Shown: positions 1 through 8,823 of the stretch, piece by piece | How the letters are laid out: each line of letters starts with the position of its first letter | Numbering within the stretch: position 1 is the stretch's first letter | Assembly: GCF_000758605.1 (NCBI RefSeq) | Contig: NZ_CP009282.1 | Span: 5,642,001 to 5,706,000, forward strand | Reading direction: 5' to 3' | Source of the DNA: Paenibacillus sp. FSL R5-0912 | GTDB lineage: Bacteria; Bacillota; Bacilli; Paenibacillales; Paenibacillaceae | DNA length: 64,000 bases | The notes under the pieces: model-generated | The model's database searches: none | Told to the model about the DNA's origin: nothing | The model's input: the letters and a program-made list of their open reading frames with translations, nothing else | Translations under genes and position numbers: made by a program

Positions 1-960
1 CAATTGTCCCGGTTGAACAGAAGAGGCCTGCATCTGCGGATACAGCAGGAAGCCCAGCATAATCTGATTGGGCAGCGAACCCGGATGTGTAATCGAGCCG
101 CCCGCCAAGTCGGCGAGGGCAGCGAATTCAGGGTCGCCGTCATGCTCAGCCATCAGCTTATAGCACAGGTAATAATCTGCCAGCGAGTAGACACTTCCGA
201 AATCCTGCCGCCCCGAATAATCGGTTACTACCTCCCCATCCGGATGAACCAGATATTTCATCATCCCAAGGTTCTGGCGGACCGGCTCCAGCAGCTCAGG
301 CCGGCTCAAATCCTGCGCAGCATAATAGAGCATTATGTCACTGACCGTGTTATAGATTCCGTTACTCCGTTCTGTCCACTCTCCATCCGGGGTGATATCC
401 ATCCCCTCCTGAAGCCATTCTCCGGCCCTGGATTGCAGTGATTCCAGCGCAAATATCCGGTATAAAGAACCCAATGCCGCTGTCAGCACCCAGCGGTGAT
501 TAGGTGTATGTACGCCGCCGCTCAGCATCGCCGGAATCGTCCGCTCCAGGAAGGTTCTAATCTGCCCAGCCACCGGCATCAGCGGTTGCCAGGTCTGCCG
601 CTCCAGCAGCGTGAGGATATTGGTTAATCCGACTACAACAAACGCCGTATCCGGCGGGGAATGATAATTCGTCCAGCCCGGTGATATCGTACCATCGTCA
701 TGCTGAAACCGCAGCATGAAATCCATTGCCACATGCAACTGCTCCAGCAGCACCAGATCCCGGTAATATCGCGACAGAGGATTCACCAGCGCAGCAGCCC
801 ATGCCGCAAGGTACTGGGCCGTACCTGTGTGATTCGGCCAGGCAACACCGCTTAGCGGATCACGCACGCCCCCGAAATACCGGCTCTCCCGGTCACCAAT
901 TTGCTGCTCCATGGATTCCTGTGTCCATTTGTCATTAATGGCAGTTACCTTCTTGAACAT
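1..960 (-). CDS. Uncharacterised alpha/alpha-toroid-like protein, C-terminus outside window
   Basis: The frame is open from ATG at 960 to the window edge, giving about 320 residues with the end missing. The start is set by a GGGGG ribosome site about ten bases upstream. The product is rich in Trp, Tyr and short helical segments (for example GWTNYHSPPDTAF and RWVLTAALGSLYRIF), as in alpha/alpha-toroid proteins such as heparinase-like or GH88/105-like enzymes, but I see no family-defining motif. No signal peptide is visible. It follows the sugar ABC permeases by about 70 bp on the same strand, so it is probably the last gene of that operon and may process the imported sugar. Function unknown; the toroid idea is inference. 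Confidence 0.6.
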   Translation of the reverse strand, partial: MFKKVTAINDKWTQESMEQQIGDRESRYFGGVRDPLSGVAWPNHTGTAQYLAAWAAALVNPLSRYYRDLVLLEQLHVAMDFMLRFQHDDGTISPGWTNYHSPPDTAFVVVGLTNILTLLERQTWQPLMPVAGQIRTFLERTIPAMLSGGVHTPNHRWVLTAALGSLYRIFALESLQSRAGEWLQEGMDITPDGEWTERSNGIYNTVSDIMLYYAAQDLSRPELLEPVRQNLGMMKYLVHPDGEVVTDYSGRQDFGSVYSLADYYLCYKLMAEHDGDPEFAALADLAGGSITHPGSLPNQIMLGFLLYPQMQASSVQPGQL

Positions 961-1030
961 CTGCCTGTTCCCCCTATCCGTCAGCCATTTTTGGGTATGA
1001 ATACTACAACACCTGCTCCAGGCGAGAGCC

Positions 1031-1903
1031 TCAGCCTTTCACGGCTCCGGTCATTACACCCGAGACGAAATATCTCTGCAGCCAAGGATAGACTAGCAGA
1101 ATAGGAACGGTTGCGAACATCACCGTTGCTGCCTTCAGACTCTCAGGTACAACCGTGCTGATCGCGTTCCCCTCCATCCTCATCAGGTCGGACACCTGGC
1201 TGTTCTGGATCATATGATAGAGCTTAAGCTGCAGCGGGTACAGCTCCGGTTTCGTAATATACATCAGCGTGTCCTGGAAACCATTCCATCTGCCCACAGC
1301 GTAGAACAGGCTCAAGGTGGCAAGCACCGGCATGGACAGGGGCAGAATAATGCGGATCAGTGTACCGAACTGGCTGCTGCCGTCGATCTCTGCGGACTCC
1401 TTCAACGCATCAGGAATACCAGCCAGAAATGAGATCAGGATAATCATATAAAAGGGGCTGATCAGCCCGGGCAGAATGAGCGCCCAGATTGTATTGAGCA
1501 AATGCAGCTCACGCGTCAGAATATATTCAGGAATAATCCCGCCGCTGAAGAACATCGTAACCACAATCACAAACATGAAGACCTTGCGGCCCTTCAAATC
1601 TCTCTTCGACAGCGCATAACCGGCCGCAACCGTCATCACCATGCACAGAACCGTAAACAGCACGGTCAGAAATATAGTAAAGGCCAGCGAGCGGATCATA
1701 GCGGCATCACTGAACACTTTTTTGTACGCCTCAACATTGAAGTCCAAAGGGAATAAAGTTACTTTTCCCGAAGTGATCGGCACCGTTCCGCTGAAGGATA
1801 CAGCCAGAATATGAAGAAACGGAATCAGACATGCCAGCACCGATAGGGTTAGACAGATCACAATCCATGTATCAAACGCCTTGTTAGCTGCTTTTCCACT
1901 CAT
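1031..1903 (-). CDS. Carbohydrate ABC transporter permease, YtcP/LplC type
   Basis: Integral membrane permease of a sugar importer, 290 residues with about six membrane segments (first near residues 13-35). The EAA loop characteristic of MalG-type permeases is visible as ESAEIDGSSQFGTLIRIILP around residue 190, where it would contact the ATPase. The carboxy end TGAVKG is typical of this subgroup. The open frame can start at a GTG, but the ATG at 1903 has a GGAG site eight bases upstream and is preferred. It lies 27 bp after the partner permease and forms an operon with it and with the binding lipoprotein. No ATPase gene is present, which is normal for systems sharing MsmX-like ATPases. Confidence 0.93.
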   Translation of the reverse strand: MSGKAANKAFDTWIVICLTLSVLACLIPFLHILAVSFSGTVPITSGKVTLFPLDFNVEAYKKVFSDAAMIRSLAFTIFLTVLFTVLCMVMTVAAGYALSKRDLKGRKVFMFVIVVTMFFSGGIIPEYILTRELHLLNTIWALILPGLISPFYMIILISFLAGIPDALKESAEIDGSSQFGTLIRIILPLSMPVLATLSLFYAVGRWNGFQDTLMYITKPELYPLQLKLYHMIQNSQVSDLMRMEGNAISTVVPESLKAATVMFATVPILLVYPWLQRYFVSGVMTGAVKG

Positions 1904-1930
1904 AATGTTCACTCCATATCCAAAGGTTGA

Positions 1931-2833
1931 TTATAGGATGCTCTCGTCCGTAAGCTTCTTGGAGATATAGTTCGCCACCAGCAGGAATATCAATCCGACC
2001 ACCGCCTGGAACAATCCGACTACCGTAGCCAGAGTATACTGCCCGGATTCCAGGCCGATCCGATAGACAAAGGTACTTAGCACATCCGAGTATTCCATAA
2101 CAGCAAGGTTACCGATGACAAACGGCCGCTCGAAGCCGATGGAGATCATATTGCCCAGATTAATAATCAGCAAGGTAACGATCGTCGGCTTGATGCCCGG
2201 AATCGTAATATGCAGAATACGCTTCAGCCTTCCCGCCCCGTCTACCTCAGCAGCCTCAAACAGCTCCTTATTGATCCCGGTGAGTGCCGCCAGATAGAGA
2301 ATCGTCCCCCAGCCTGCGCTCTGCCAGACACCCGTCAGCAGGTACGTAATCAACCAGTAATTTTTGTCGGAGAGAAAAGGAATCGCATCCAGTCCCAGGC
2401 TTGTTAACAGGTTGTTAATCATCCCGGACTGAACCCCGAACAACTGGTATACGATGCCGCCGATGATTACCCAGGAAATAAAGTGCGGAACATACAGAAT
2501 CGTCTGGGACAGCTTCTTGAACCAGACCACCTTAAGCTCAAACAGCATAATGGCAATAATCAAGGGTGCGGGAAAAGAGACGATCAGATCAAGAAAATTC
2601 AGCATCAATGTATTACGCAAGGTTACATAAAAATCCTGATTCGCAAATACCTCACGGAATCCATCCAAACCAATCCATTCACTTCCGCCGATGCCTTTGA
2701 AAAAGTTGAAATCCTTAAACGCAATTTGCACACCATACATTGGACCGTATTTGAAAATGATAAAGAACATAATGGGCAGCACCAGCAATGCGTACATCTG
2801 CCAATTTCTGCGGAAATAACGGGTGTGTTCCAC
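1931..2833 (-). CDS. Sugar ABC transporter permease, LplB type
   Basis: First permease of the importer, 300 residues, with a first membrane helix at about residues 12-30 (MYALLVLPIMFFIIFKYGP), a segment typical of the LplB group. The EAA loop is present as ELFEAAEVDGAGRLKRILHI around residue 190. The start is a GTG seven bases after GGAGGAA. It lies about 90 bp after the binding protein and 27 bp before the second permease. The substrate is probably an oligosaccharide or uronide, as in other LplB/YtcP pairs, but cannot be read from the sequence. It would act in the cytoplasmic membrane as a heterodimer with the next gene product. Confidence 0.93.
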   Translation of the reverse strand: MEHTRYFRRNWQMYALLVLPIMFFIIFKYGPMYGVQIAFKDFNFFKGIGGSEWIGLDGFREVFANQDFYVTLRNTLMLNFLDLIVSFPAPLIIAIMLFELKVVWFKKLSQTILYVPHFISWVIIGGIVYQLFGVQSGMINNLLTSLGLDAIPFLSDKNYWLITYLLTGVWQSAGWGTILYLAALTGINKELFEAAEVDGAGRLKRILHITIPGIKPTIVTLLIINLGNMISIGFERPFVIGNLAVMEYSDVLSTFVYRIGLESGQYTLATVVGLFQAVVGLIFLLVANYISKKLTDESIL

Positions 2834-2920
2834 AACGATTCCTCCTTCACTGTGCCTTGGGCTGTAAAGGGAGCGGCAAGACCTGCTGCCCCGCCGTTCT
2901 CCCTCCCGAACCCTAATTCA

Positions 2921-4510
2921 TTATTTCTGCTCGCTGTAGGCAGCCTTGCGTTCATCCAGAATAGCTTGTCCGCCGCTTGACATATAGTCCTTCAGCATAC
3001 TCTCATAGGTGACTTCGAACTCACCCGGTGACACCATAATCGACTTCACCATCAACTGCTTCGCCTTATCGCTAAGCGTAGTACCGTATTTGCTCTCAGC
3101 TTCAATCGGGCGGCTTGTGAACACAGGCTCAACTACATCGGTAGTTGAAATGGCCAGTGATTTCGCAATAATGTCCTGATATTGAGTTCTGAAGCTCTTC
3201 ACAAACGCTTCATTGTTCTTCTCCTGACTCTCGAAGATCCGGCCGTTGGCAATAATTCCGATATCCCCGCCGCCCATCAGCTTGTTGGCAGATTCTACAG
3301 ACAGATCCGGTATGGAGACAGGCACTCCATCTTCCAGCTTATAATGCTCTCCTTCAATCCCGTTCTGAATGTACTTCAGATGGTCATCCGAAGCCATCCA
3401 ATTCAGATATTTGACCGCTTCTACGGCATGTTTACTGGATTTTGGAATCATGATATACATCCCGTTCGGAGCAGACACCGGCTTCGCCTTCTTGCCTTCA
3501 CTGTTCGTAAACGGATCTATGGCCGTCAGCACAGCGTTAGGATTGTTCTTCGAGAGCACATCATAAGTACCGTCTGGGTAAAAGATCGCGTCGTTATCGT
3601 CACTGAATGCACCCACTAGGCCGTTGCCGATGTTCTGTGTAAGGGTCTCCTTATTCTCATCCAAGGCAAAATCCTTGCTGATCAGCCCTTCATTATACAG
3701 CTTGTTCATATATTGGACGGCTTCCTTGAATCCGGGCAGCAGAATCGGGAAATCACGGGAGCTCAGGTTCTGCGTAAGCTCGAAGCGTTCCTGCTCGCTG
3801 ACCGGCTTGATGAAGGACCAGACCAGAGAGTCGTATTGTGCCACAGCAATCGTCATGCCCAGCGGAATCACCTTGCCGCCGGTTTCGCCCGGGTCCTTCT
3901 CCTTGAATGCCGTCAGTGTATTGTATAGCTCCTCCGTGGTTGCCGGAACCGGAAGCCCCAGCTTATCCAGCCAGTCCTGGCGGACAAAGGATGCATACTT
4001 GCCCACTGTAGACCGTTTGGCCGGAATACTGTATTGGACACCATCATATTGGCCGTAGCGGAGTGTATCCTCGCCAAGGAACTTTGTCAGATTCTGACCA
4101 TACTCCTTCAGCAGCGGTGTCAGATCTGTCAGTCCGCCTTGTTCAGCATATTTATTGAAAGTCCCGGAATCATAAGTAAAGACGATATCAGGGACATCAG
4201 TTCCGCTGGCCATCAGGACGTTAAGCTTCGTCACTTCCTCCGAGCGGGGGATAGGAATAAATTCCACATTGATATTGTTAGTTTTACCGAAATTCTCTTT
4301 AACGTAATTGGTTAAAAAGTTGTCAGAAGCTGTCAGACCCGCAGGAGCATTGCCACGGTCAAAAATTTCGATCTTCAAGCTGCCCGCTTGCTCTGACCCG
4401 CCGCTGTTTGCAGCGGAATTCTCTGACGAGCATGCCGATAATAAGAGGGATGACATCATAACCGCTCCGAGACCCAGAGCCACTTTTCCTTTAACGCTAT
4501 CAATTGTCAT
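2921..4510 (-). CDS. Extracellular solute-binding lipoprotein of the sugar ABC importer
   Basis: Secreted substrate-binding lipoprotein of 529 residues. The N-terminus has a charged start, a hydrophobic stretch and the lipobox LSAC, so the mature protein should begin with a lipidated Cys near residue 27 and sit on the outer face of the membrane. The Ser/Gly/Ala-rich linker after Cys is usual. The fold is the large family 1 type (LipO-like) that partners LplB/YtcP permeases. A GTG four codons upstream is in frame, but the ATG at 4510 has the better-placed AGGTGAT site. It is the first gene of the operon with the two permeases. The membrane-anchored AraC-type protein encoded upstream is the likely regulator. 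Confidence 0.93.
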   Translation of the reverse strand: MTIDSVKGKVALGLGAVMMSSLLLSACSSENSAANSGGSEQAGSLKIEIFDRGNAPAGLTASDNFLTNYVKENFGKTNNINVEFIPIPRSEEVTKLNVLMASGTDVPDIVFTYDSGTFNKYAEQGGLTDLTPLLKEYGQNLTKFLGEDTLRYGQYDGVQYSIPAKRSTVGKYASFVRQDWLDKLGLPVPATTEELYNTLTAFKEKDPGETGGKVIPLGMTIAVAQYDSLVWSFIKPVSEQERFELTQNLSSRDFPILLPGFKEAVQYMNKLYNEGLISKDFALDENKETLTQNIGNGLVGAFSDDNDAIFYPDGTYDVLSKNNPNAVLTAIDPFTNSEGKKAKPVSAPNGMYIMIPKSSKHAVEAVKYLNWMASDDHLKYIQNGIEGEHYKLEDGVPVSIPDLSVESANKLMGGGDIGIIANGRIFESQEKNNEAFVKSFRTQYQDIIAKSLAISTTDVVEPVFTSRPIEAESKYGTTLSDKAKQLMVKSIMVSPGEFEVTYESMLKDYMSSGGQAILDERKAAYSEQK

Positions 4511-4790
4511 ATTTCCTATCACCTATCCCTTTCGAAATCTTGTTTGATCAGCCTTTAGCTCTATTATGTTATGTTTCAGGCTTGATCATGGGATGAATTA
4601 TTACATTTTGTTCTGAAATGTACAATAAACATGTTTCTAGTTGTTTTTTCATGAAAAATCAATCAAAATACAGCATTTTTCATTTCAAATATACAATTAT
4701 CGTGAATGTTCAGCTCTAAAAAAACAGAAACATCAGAAATACATAACTTATACATAACACATTAAGTTATATATACAGTTAGAAATCAAA
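4511..4790. other. AT-rich promoter region of the sugar ABC operon
   Basis: About 280 bp without a gene between the binding-protein start and the terminator of the AraC-type gene. It is strongly AT-rich, with several A and T tracts and short repeats such as ACATAACTTATACATAAC near 4740-4760. It must contain the operon promoter on the minus strand. I could not fix a single -35/-10 pair or an operator with confidence. Confidence 0.5.
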
Positions 4791-4791
4791 A

Positions 4792-4826
4792 AGCGCAAAC
4801 CCGGGATAATCAGAATTGGGTTTGCG
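4792..4826 (-). terminator. Rho-independent terminator after the AraC-type regulator
   Basis: Perfect 10-bp inverted repeat, GCGCAAACCC (4792-4801) and GGGTTTGCGC (4817-4826), with a 15-base loop. On the minus strand the hairpin is followed by TTTTTG. It lies just after the stop of the gene ending at 4833. Confidence 0.85.
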
Positions 4827-4832
4827 CAATCA

Positions 4833-7085
4833 CTATTGATCTTCATCTTTATAGAGCTTCAATTTACGGTAATCTCCCGGCGTCATTCCAGTAATGCGCT
4901 TGAAGACTCTTCCGAAGCTGATGGAATTAGCATATCCAATCTGCAGCGCGATATCCTGAATACTGTCCGAGGTCGTATCCAGCAGCTCCTTAGCCTTCTT
5001 CAACCGCAGCTCCGCCAGAAAGTCCACAAACTTCATATTAAATTCTCCCTTGAACAGATAGCTGGCGTATTTCGCGGAGATCTGGAACCGCTCGCTCAAA
5101 TGGCTCAAAGAAAGATCCGGGTTGGCATAGTGCTCCTCAATATAATGTTTAACCTCCATGATCATGACGCGGTGGCTCTTAAGCTCATTGACCGACACAT
5201 AGACATGATAGGTTTCATTCAGCCATCCGGTCAGCAGCAGCCTGATCTCCTCCAGATCAGTGCATCCCCGGATGCGTTCCCGCAGTCCTCCAGTCCATTC
5301 TGCCGCGAGTTGCCGGTCCAGCGTGTCCGAAATCCCCTTAAGCTCCTGCTCCAGTGCCTGCAGCATAACCTCCAGAAGCATGTAGATCTCTTCATCCTTC
5401 ATATGATCCTTACGGAAGGAATCGAAAATTTCGTCCAGCCGGATTCTCCAGTTCTCGCCTGACAGCCGGAATTCCCGGACAAGCTGTGTAAAGCTCCCAA
5501 AATACTTGTAGCTCTGTAGTGCAGAGTCGTCATTCTGCCGGTCCATAGGGACCGCCGCTATATCTGTGCCCATCGCGAGCCGGTGACTCAGCACTTCAGC
5601 AGCCGCTGCATAAGAGTACTGGATATCCTGCCAGGACTCCACCACCGAACCAATCCCGAAGGTAAGGGGCATCCGCAGATTATCGAGAATCCAGCTATGG
5701 CAGCCTTTTGCTAGCTCAAGCATGGTATCCGGGTTATCCTCTGCAGATCGGTACCGGAGACCAATAATGATCCCCAGCCGCTGCCCGCTTATCCATTCAG
5801 ACCATGCCTGTAGCTGCTTATCCGCCAGCAGATCCCTGAGTACGTTGGTCAATGCAAATTTCAGCAGATTCTGATCCTGCAGCGATAAGGCATGCCATTC
5901 CTTCTCCCGGTTCAGCTCTGCCACAAATACAACAAAGCCCTCGAACTCGTAGTTGCCCTCGAAAGGGTCCAGTGCTGCCAGCCGCTCCGCTGCCTCCTTC
6001 GGCCGTTCACCCCCGAGGAAATCCAGGAACAGCTCCCGGCGCTGAATAACCAGATTCTCATAGCGCTCCCGTTCATAATCCGTAGTCATTTGCACCAGCC
6101 TGTCCAGCGCATTATGCATCAGGACCAGCTCATCCGAATCAACGGCAGCAGCAGTATGCTGGACTTGCGGCTGTAATGCCTGAATCCGCACCATCAGTTG
6201 ATGGATCGGCCGGTAATTACGCCTTGTGATATAGATGATATAGAACACGCCCAGTGCAATGGTCAGCAGCCCTAGGATGAACCAGACATAAGAAATAACA
6301 GAGATCCAATCGAATAAGCGGCCAGCCTGGAGTCCGCTCTCGAAGGTCCAGCCCAGATTCTTCGCCTGGACCTTCGAGAGTGTTCTGTTATTCTCACCGT
6401 CTGCGGCTGGAGAGGAATCATAGATCGGAGTACCTGCCGCATCCTTGATCCGTAAGAATGACAATTCTCCATTTGTTAAGCTGTCCACCAGACGCTCCAT
6501 GCGGTGTACGCTGACATTAATCACGATATAACCATCGGAGCCCCAAGGTATCGGAAGCCTGCTGGCCAGACTGATGACCGGTCGCAGATCCTGGGAGTTC
6601 CTAGGCTGGTACATCCGTACAGCACTCCAGCCCTGCTGCTCCTTGTGCGCGGATAGTTCATCCAGGTAAGTATCCTCAAGCGTCTGCTCCGAATTCATAT
6701 ACCCGCTTTGGCCCAGCATCAGCTTGTCCTTGTTGCGGTAGACATAGATGGAATCAATGAGACTGAAGCGTTCCGCGAGACGGTTCATACTCTGAACCAC
6801 TTCATAGGAGCCATTGACCGGCGGGGCATTACCGGCGGAATCATCCAGGAAGTCATTATAGGAATAATTATTCCCGATCTCCTGCAGTACCCCAAGCTCT
6901 ACATCGCTTAAGGTCCGCTCCACTGTATCGACAATATAGCTGGTGGAGATGTAATTGGCTTTTGCAGTCTCGCTGCGGGACAACTCTGTAACAATCATAA
7001 AGGCCAGAAATATAAGTACGGTAACTACAAGCAGAAAGACAGGGAAGTATGAAAATAGCATCCGACTATACCAACTGCGCTTCAT
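4833..7085 (-). CDS. Membrane-anchored AraC-family regulator (YesS-like)
   Basis: A 750-residue one-component sensor-regulator. Membrane helices lie near residues 9-34 and 265-287, enclosing an extracellular sensory region that probably binds sugar directly or through a binding protein. A cytoplasmic linker follows, and the C-terminal 100 residues form the paired AraC helix-turn-helix (LSHLSERFQISAKYASYLF, then IQDIALQIGYANSISFGRVF and a GMTPGDYRK end). The start has a GGAAGGGGAAG ribosome site. Such proteins commonly sit beside LplB/YtcP/binding-protein sets and activate them, so control of the operon at 1-4510 is the natural inference. It is transcribed in the same direction as that operon but separated from it by a terminator. 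Confidence 0.92.
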   Translation of the reverse strand: MKRSWYSRMLFSYFPVFLLVVTVLIFLAFMIVTELSRSETAKANYISTSYIVDTVERTLSDVELGVLQEIGNNYSYNDFLDDSAGNAPPVNGSYEVVQSMNRLAERFSLIDSIYVYRNKDKLMLGQSGYMNSEQTLEDTYLDELSAHKEQQGWSAVRMYQPRNSQDLRPVISLASRLPIPWGSDGYIVINVSVHRMERLVDSLTNGELSFLRIKDAAGTPIYDSSPAADGENNRTLSKVQAKNLGWTFESGLQAGRLFDWISVISYVWFILGLLTIALGVFYIIYITRRNYRPIHQLMVRIQALQPQVQHTAAAVDSDELVLMHNALDRLVQMTTDYERERYENLVIQRRELFLDFLGGERPKEAAERLAALDPFEGNYEFEGFVVFVAELNREKEWHALSLQDQNLLKFALTNVLRDLLADKQLQAWSEWISGQRLGIIIGLRYRSAEDNPDTMLELAKGCHSWILDNLRMPLTFGIGSVVESWQDIQYSYAAAAEVLSHRLAMGTDIAAVPMDRQNDDSALQSYKYFGSFTQLVREFRLSGENWRIRLDEIFDSFRKDHMKDEEIYMLLEVMLQALEQELKGISDTLDRQLAAEWTGGLRERIRGCTDLEEIRLLLTGWLNETYHVYVSVNELKSHRVMIMEVKHYIEEHYANPDLSLSHLSERFQISAKYASYLFKGEFNMKFVDFLAELRLKKAKELLDTTSDSIQDIALQIGYANSISFGRVFKRITGMTPGDYRKLKLYKDEDQ

Positions 7086-7114
7086 AGATCTTCCCCTTCC
7101 TTTTATTTATGATA

Positions 7115-7808
7115 TTACTGCTTCTGTGACATGGATTTGACCCTGTACAGCAGCAGCGCACCAAGCGCGGCACTGACCGTGCAGGAGAAGTACATTAGCC
7201 CCGCACCACCGGTCTCAAGCAAATAGCCATTGTGCAAGTTTCCGGCAATGCCTCCGAGTCCGACGAACACCATATTGAACAGGCTTGGCCCTGTGGCCTG
7301 CAGTTCCTTGCCCGTTATGGAGGCTACATACTCCACGGCAGCAATATAGAAGAAACCAAAGGACAAGCCATGCAGCGTTTGGACTCCCATCATAACACCA
7401 GGAATGGGAATGAGCCATTGGATCGTCCACCGGAGCATGTAGACCGCGGAAGCCAGCATCAGCGTTTTTTCATAACCGTATCTCTTCAAGACTCTGGATG
7501 CAACCAGCATAGCAGGGACACTGGTAATGGAAGCAATCAACAGGGCAATCAGATTAAAGAGAAGAAACGGACCCCAAAGATCTGTAACTCCCATCCAGTT
7601 CAGATACATCCCGCCAAAATACCCTCCCAGTGCAGTGCCGATACTGCCGAACAGCCGGATGGTCCCAAAGGAGGTTCCTGCCGCAGAAGCAGCATTTACT
7701 GCATACGAGTCGGCAATGGGCGTCTGTGTACTACATCTTCAGGAGCACTTCGCCCTCCCTGCTGCTAACAGAGAATCTCATTATACTTGTTCCAGGTTTC
7801 ATATTCAT
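7115..7808 (-). pseudogene. MFS sugar transporter with N-terminal half deleted
   Basis: The C-terminal half is clear: a loop TPIADSYAVNAASAAG and then GTIRLFGSIGTALGG, as in MFS_1_like/LacY-fold transporters, followed by about five membrane helices up to SMSQKQ at 7115. Upstream, a start codon at 7808 with a TGAGGG ribosome site opens a frame that begins like such transporters (MNMKPGTSIMRFS) but ends after 23 codons. The frame carrying the C-terminal half is blocked by TGA just before the conserved loop. So roughly helices 1-6 are missing and the join is out of frame. It lies 4 bp after the ROK kinase gene and was probably the transporter of that sugar unit. Confidence 0.85.
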
Positions 7809-7812
7809 ACCC

Positions 7813-8796
7813 TCAGTTCTTTCCTGTGCCCGCAGCCAGTCTGCTTCTTGCCGCAGCTGCGGCTCCTATCGCTCCCGCCTGGTTGCCTAGCACAGCCTGC
7901 CGGAGTATTAGGGATTGCTGAGGAGTGTAACGGCTAACTCTTGCCGCAATCTCCTGCACATAGCCCGGGTTCTTCTCCACGACTCCGCCGCCCAGAATGA
8001 CAAGCTCCAGATCCAGGGTGAGGGCTATATTTTTCACAGCCGCCGCCATCTGCTCATACGCCTGATCCAGCAGCTTCATTGCCGTCTCGTCCTTGCGCTG
8101 CGCTGCAGCAAATACATGCTCCGCCCGGATCCTGCCGCCTTGCGCCAGCTCCCGGATTAGCGAGTTACTGCTGTTCTTGTACAGCTCGGCAGCAGCCTTA
8201 GCCCCAATTCCCGTGCCGGATACCTCCATTTCAAAGGGGCCAAATTCGCTGTATTCAGGATCAGTAGCGTTAGAGACCACCCCAGGCTCAACGATCAGAT
8301 AGCCGATCTCGCCTGCGGCGAAGCTGGCCCCCCGGTACAGCTGCCCATTCAGGAACAGTGCACTTCCTACTCCCGTCCCTACCGTGATCATTATGAAATG
8401 CTCCGAACCGGTAGCCGATCCGGCAGCATATTCTCCCATTGCAGCCATGTTCACATCATTGTCAAGCGCCACCAGTCCCGGATAATGCGCCGCTATAACC
8501 GGACGGATATCGGTCATTGCAGGCCAATTCAAGGCCGGTGCGCTGGTCAGCGTGCCTGTACGCTCATTCATGACTCCCGGGAACCCGATGCCCACTCCCT
8601 GCAAGGAGGAGAGCGTAGTTCCATTGCGTCTGCAGAACTGCTCCAGTTCACCGAATAACCAGCGGAAGAACACCTCCGGCTCCCGGCTAAGCTGTGTCTC
8701 CAGCTTATACTGTTCAAGAACAGTTCCATCCTCATCCGTTAGACACAGGAGCGTTTTGGTTCCGCCCACATCAATTCCAGCCGTACACCTATTCAT
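7813..8796 (-). CDS. ROK-family sugar kinase
   Basis: Cytoplasmic sugar kinase of 327 residues. It has the N-terminal ATP-binding motif GIDVGGTKT, the catalytic loop ALDNDVNMAA around residue 110-120, and GTGVGSALFLNG followed by EIGYLIVEPG. The C-terminal ATPase motif LELVILGGGVV is also present. The cysteine-rich zinc motif of many ROK glucokinases is not obvious, so the substrate is uncertain. The start ATG has a GGAGGG site at the right distance. It lies between a ROK repressor upstream and a broken MFS transporter downstream, which suggests a former import-phosphorylation-repression unit for one sugar. Confidence 0.9.
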   Translation of the reverse strand: MNRCTAGIDVGGTKTLLCLTDEDGTVLEQYKLETQLSREPEVFFRWLFGELEQFCRRNGTTLSSLQGVGIGFPGVMNERTGTLTSAPALNWPAMTDIRPVIAAHYPGLVALDNDVNMAAMGEYAAGSATGSEHFIMITVGTGVGSALFLNGQLYRGASFAAGEIGYLIVEPGVVSNATDPEYSEFGPFEMEVSGTGIGAKAAAELYKNSSNSLIRELAQGGRIRAEHVFAAAQRKDETAMKLLDQAYEQMAAAVKNIALTLDLELVILGGGVVEKNPGYVQEIAARVSRYTPQQSLILRQAVLGNQAGAIGAAAAARSRLAAGTGKN

Positions 8797-8823
8797 TTAG
8801 GATCCCTCCAGCAGTTCTGTAGT

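Noticed and set aside
4..441. Plus-strand 145-codon frame at the left edge
   Set aside because: It is the complement of the minus-strand gene ending off the window. That frame is open for 320 codons with a good ribosome site and protein-like composition.
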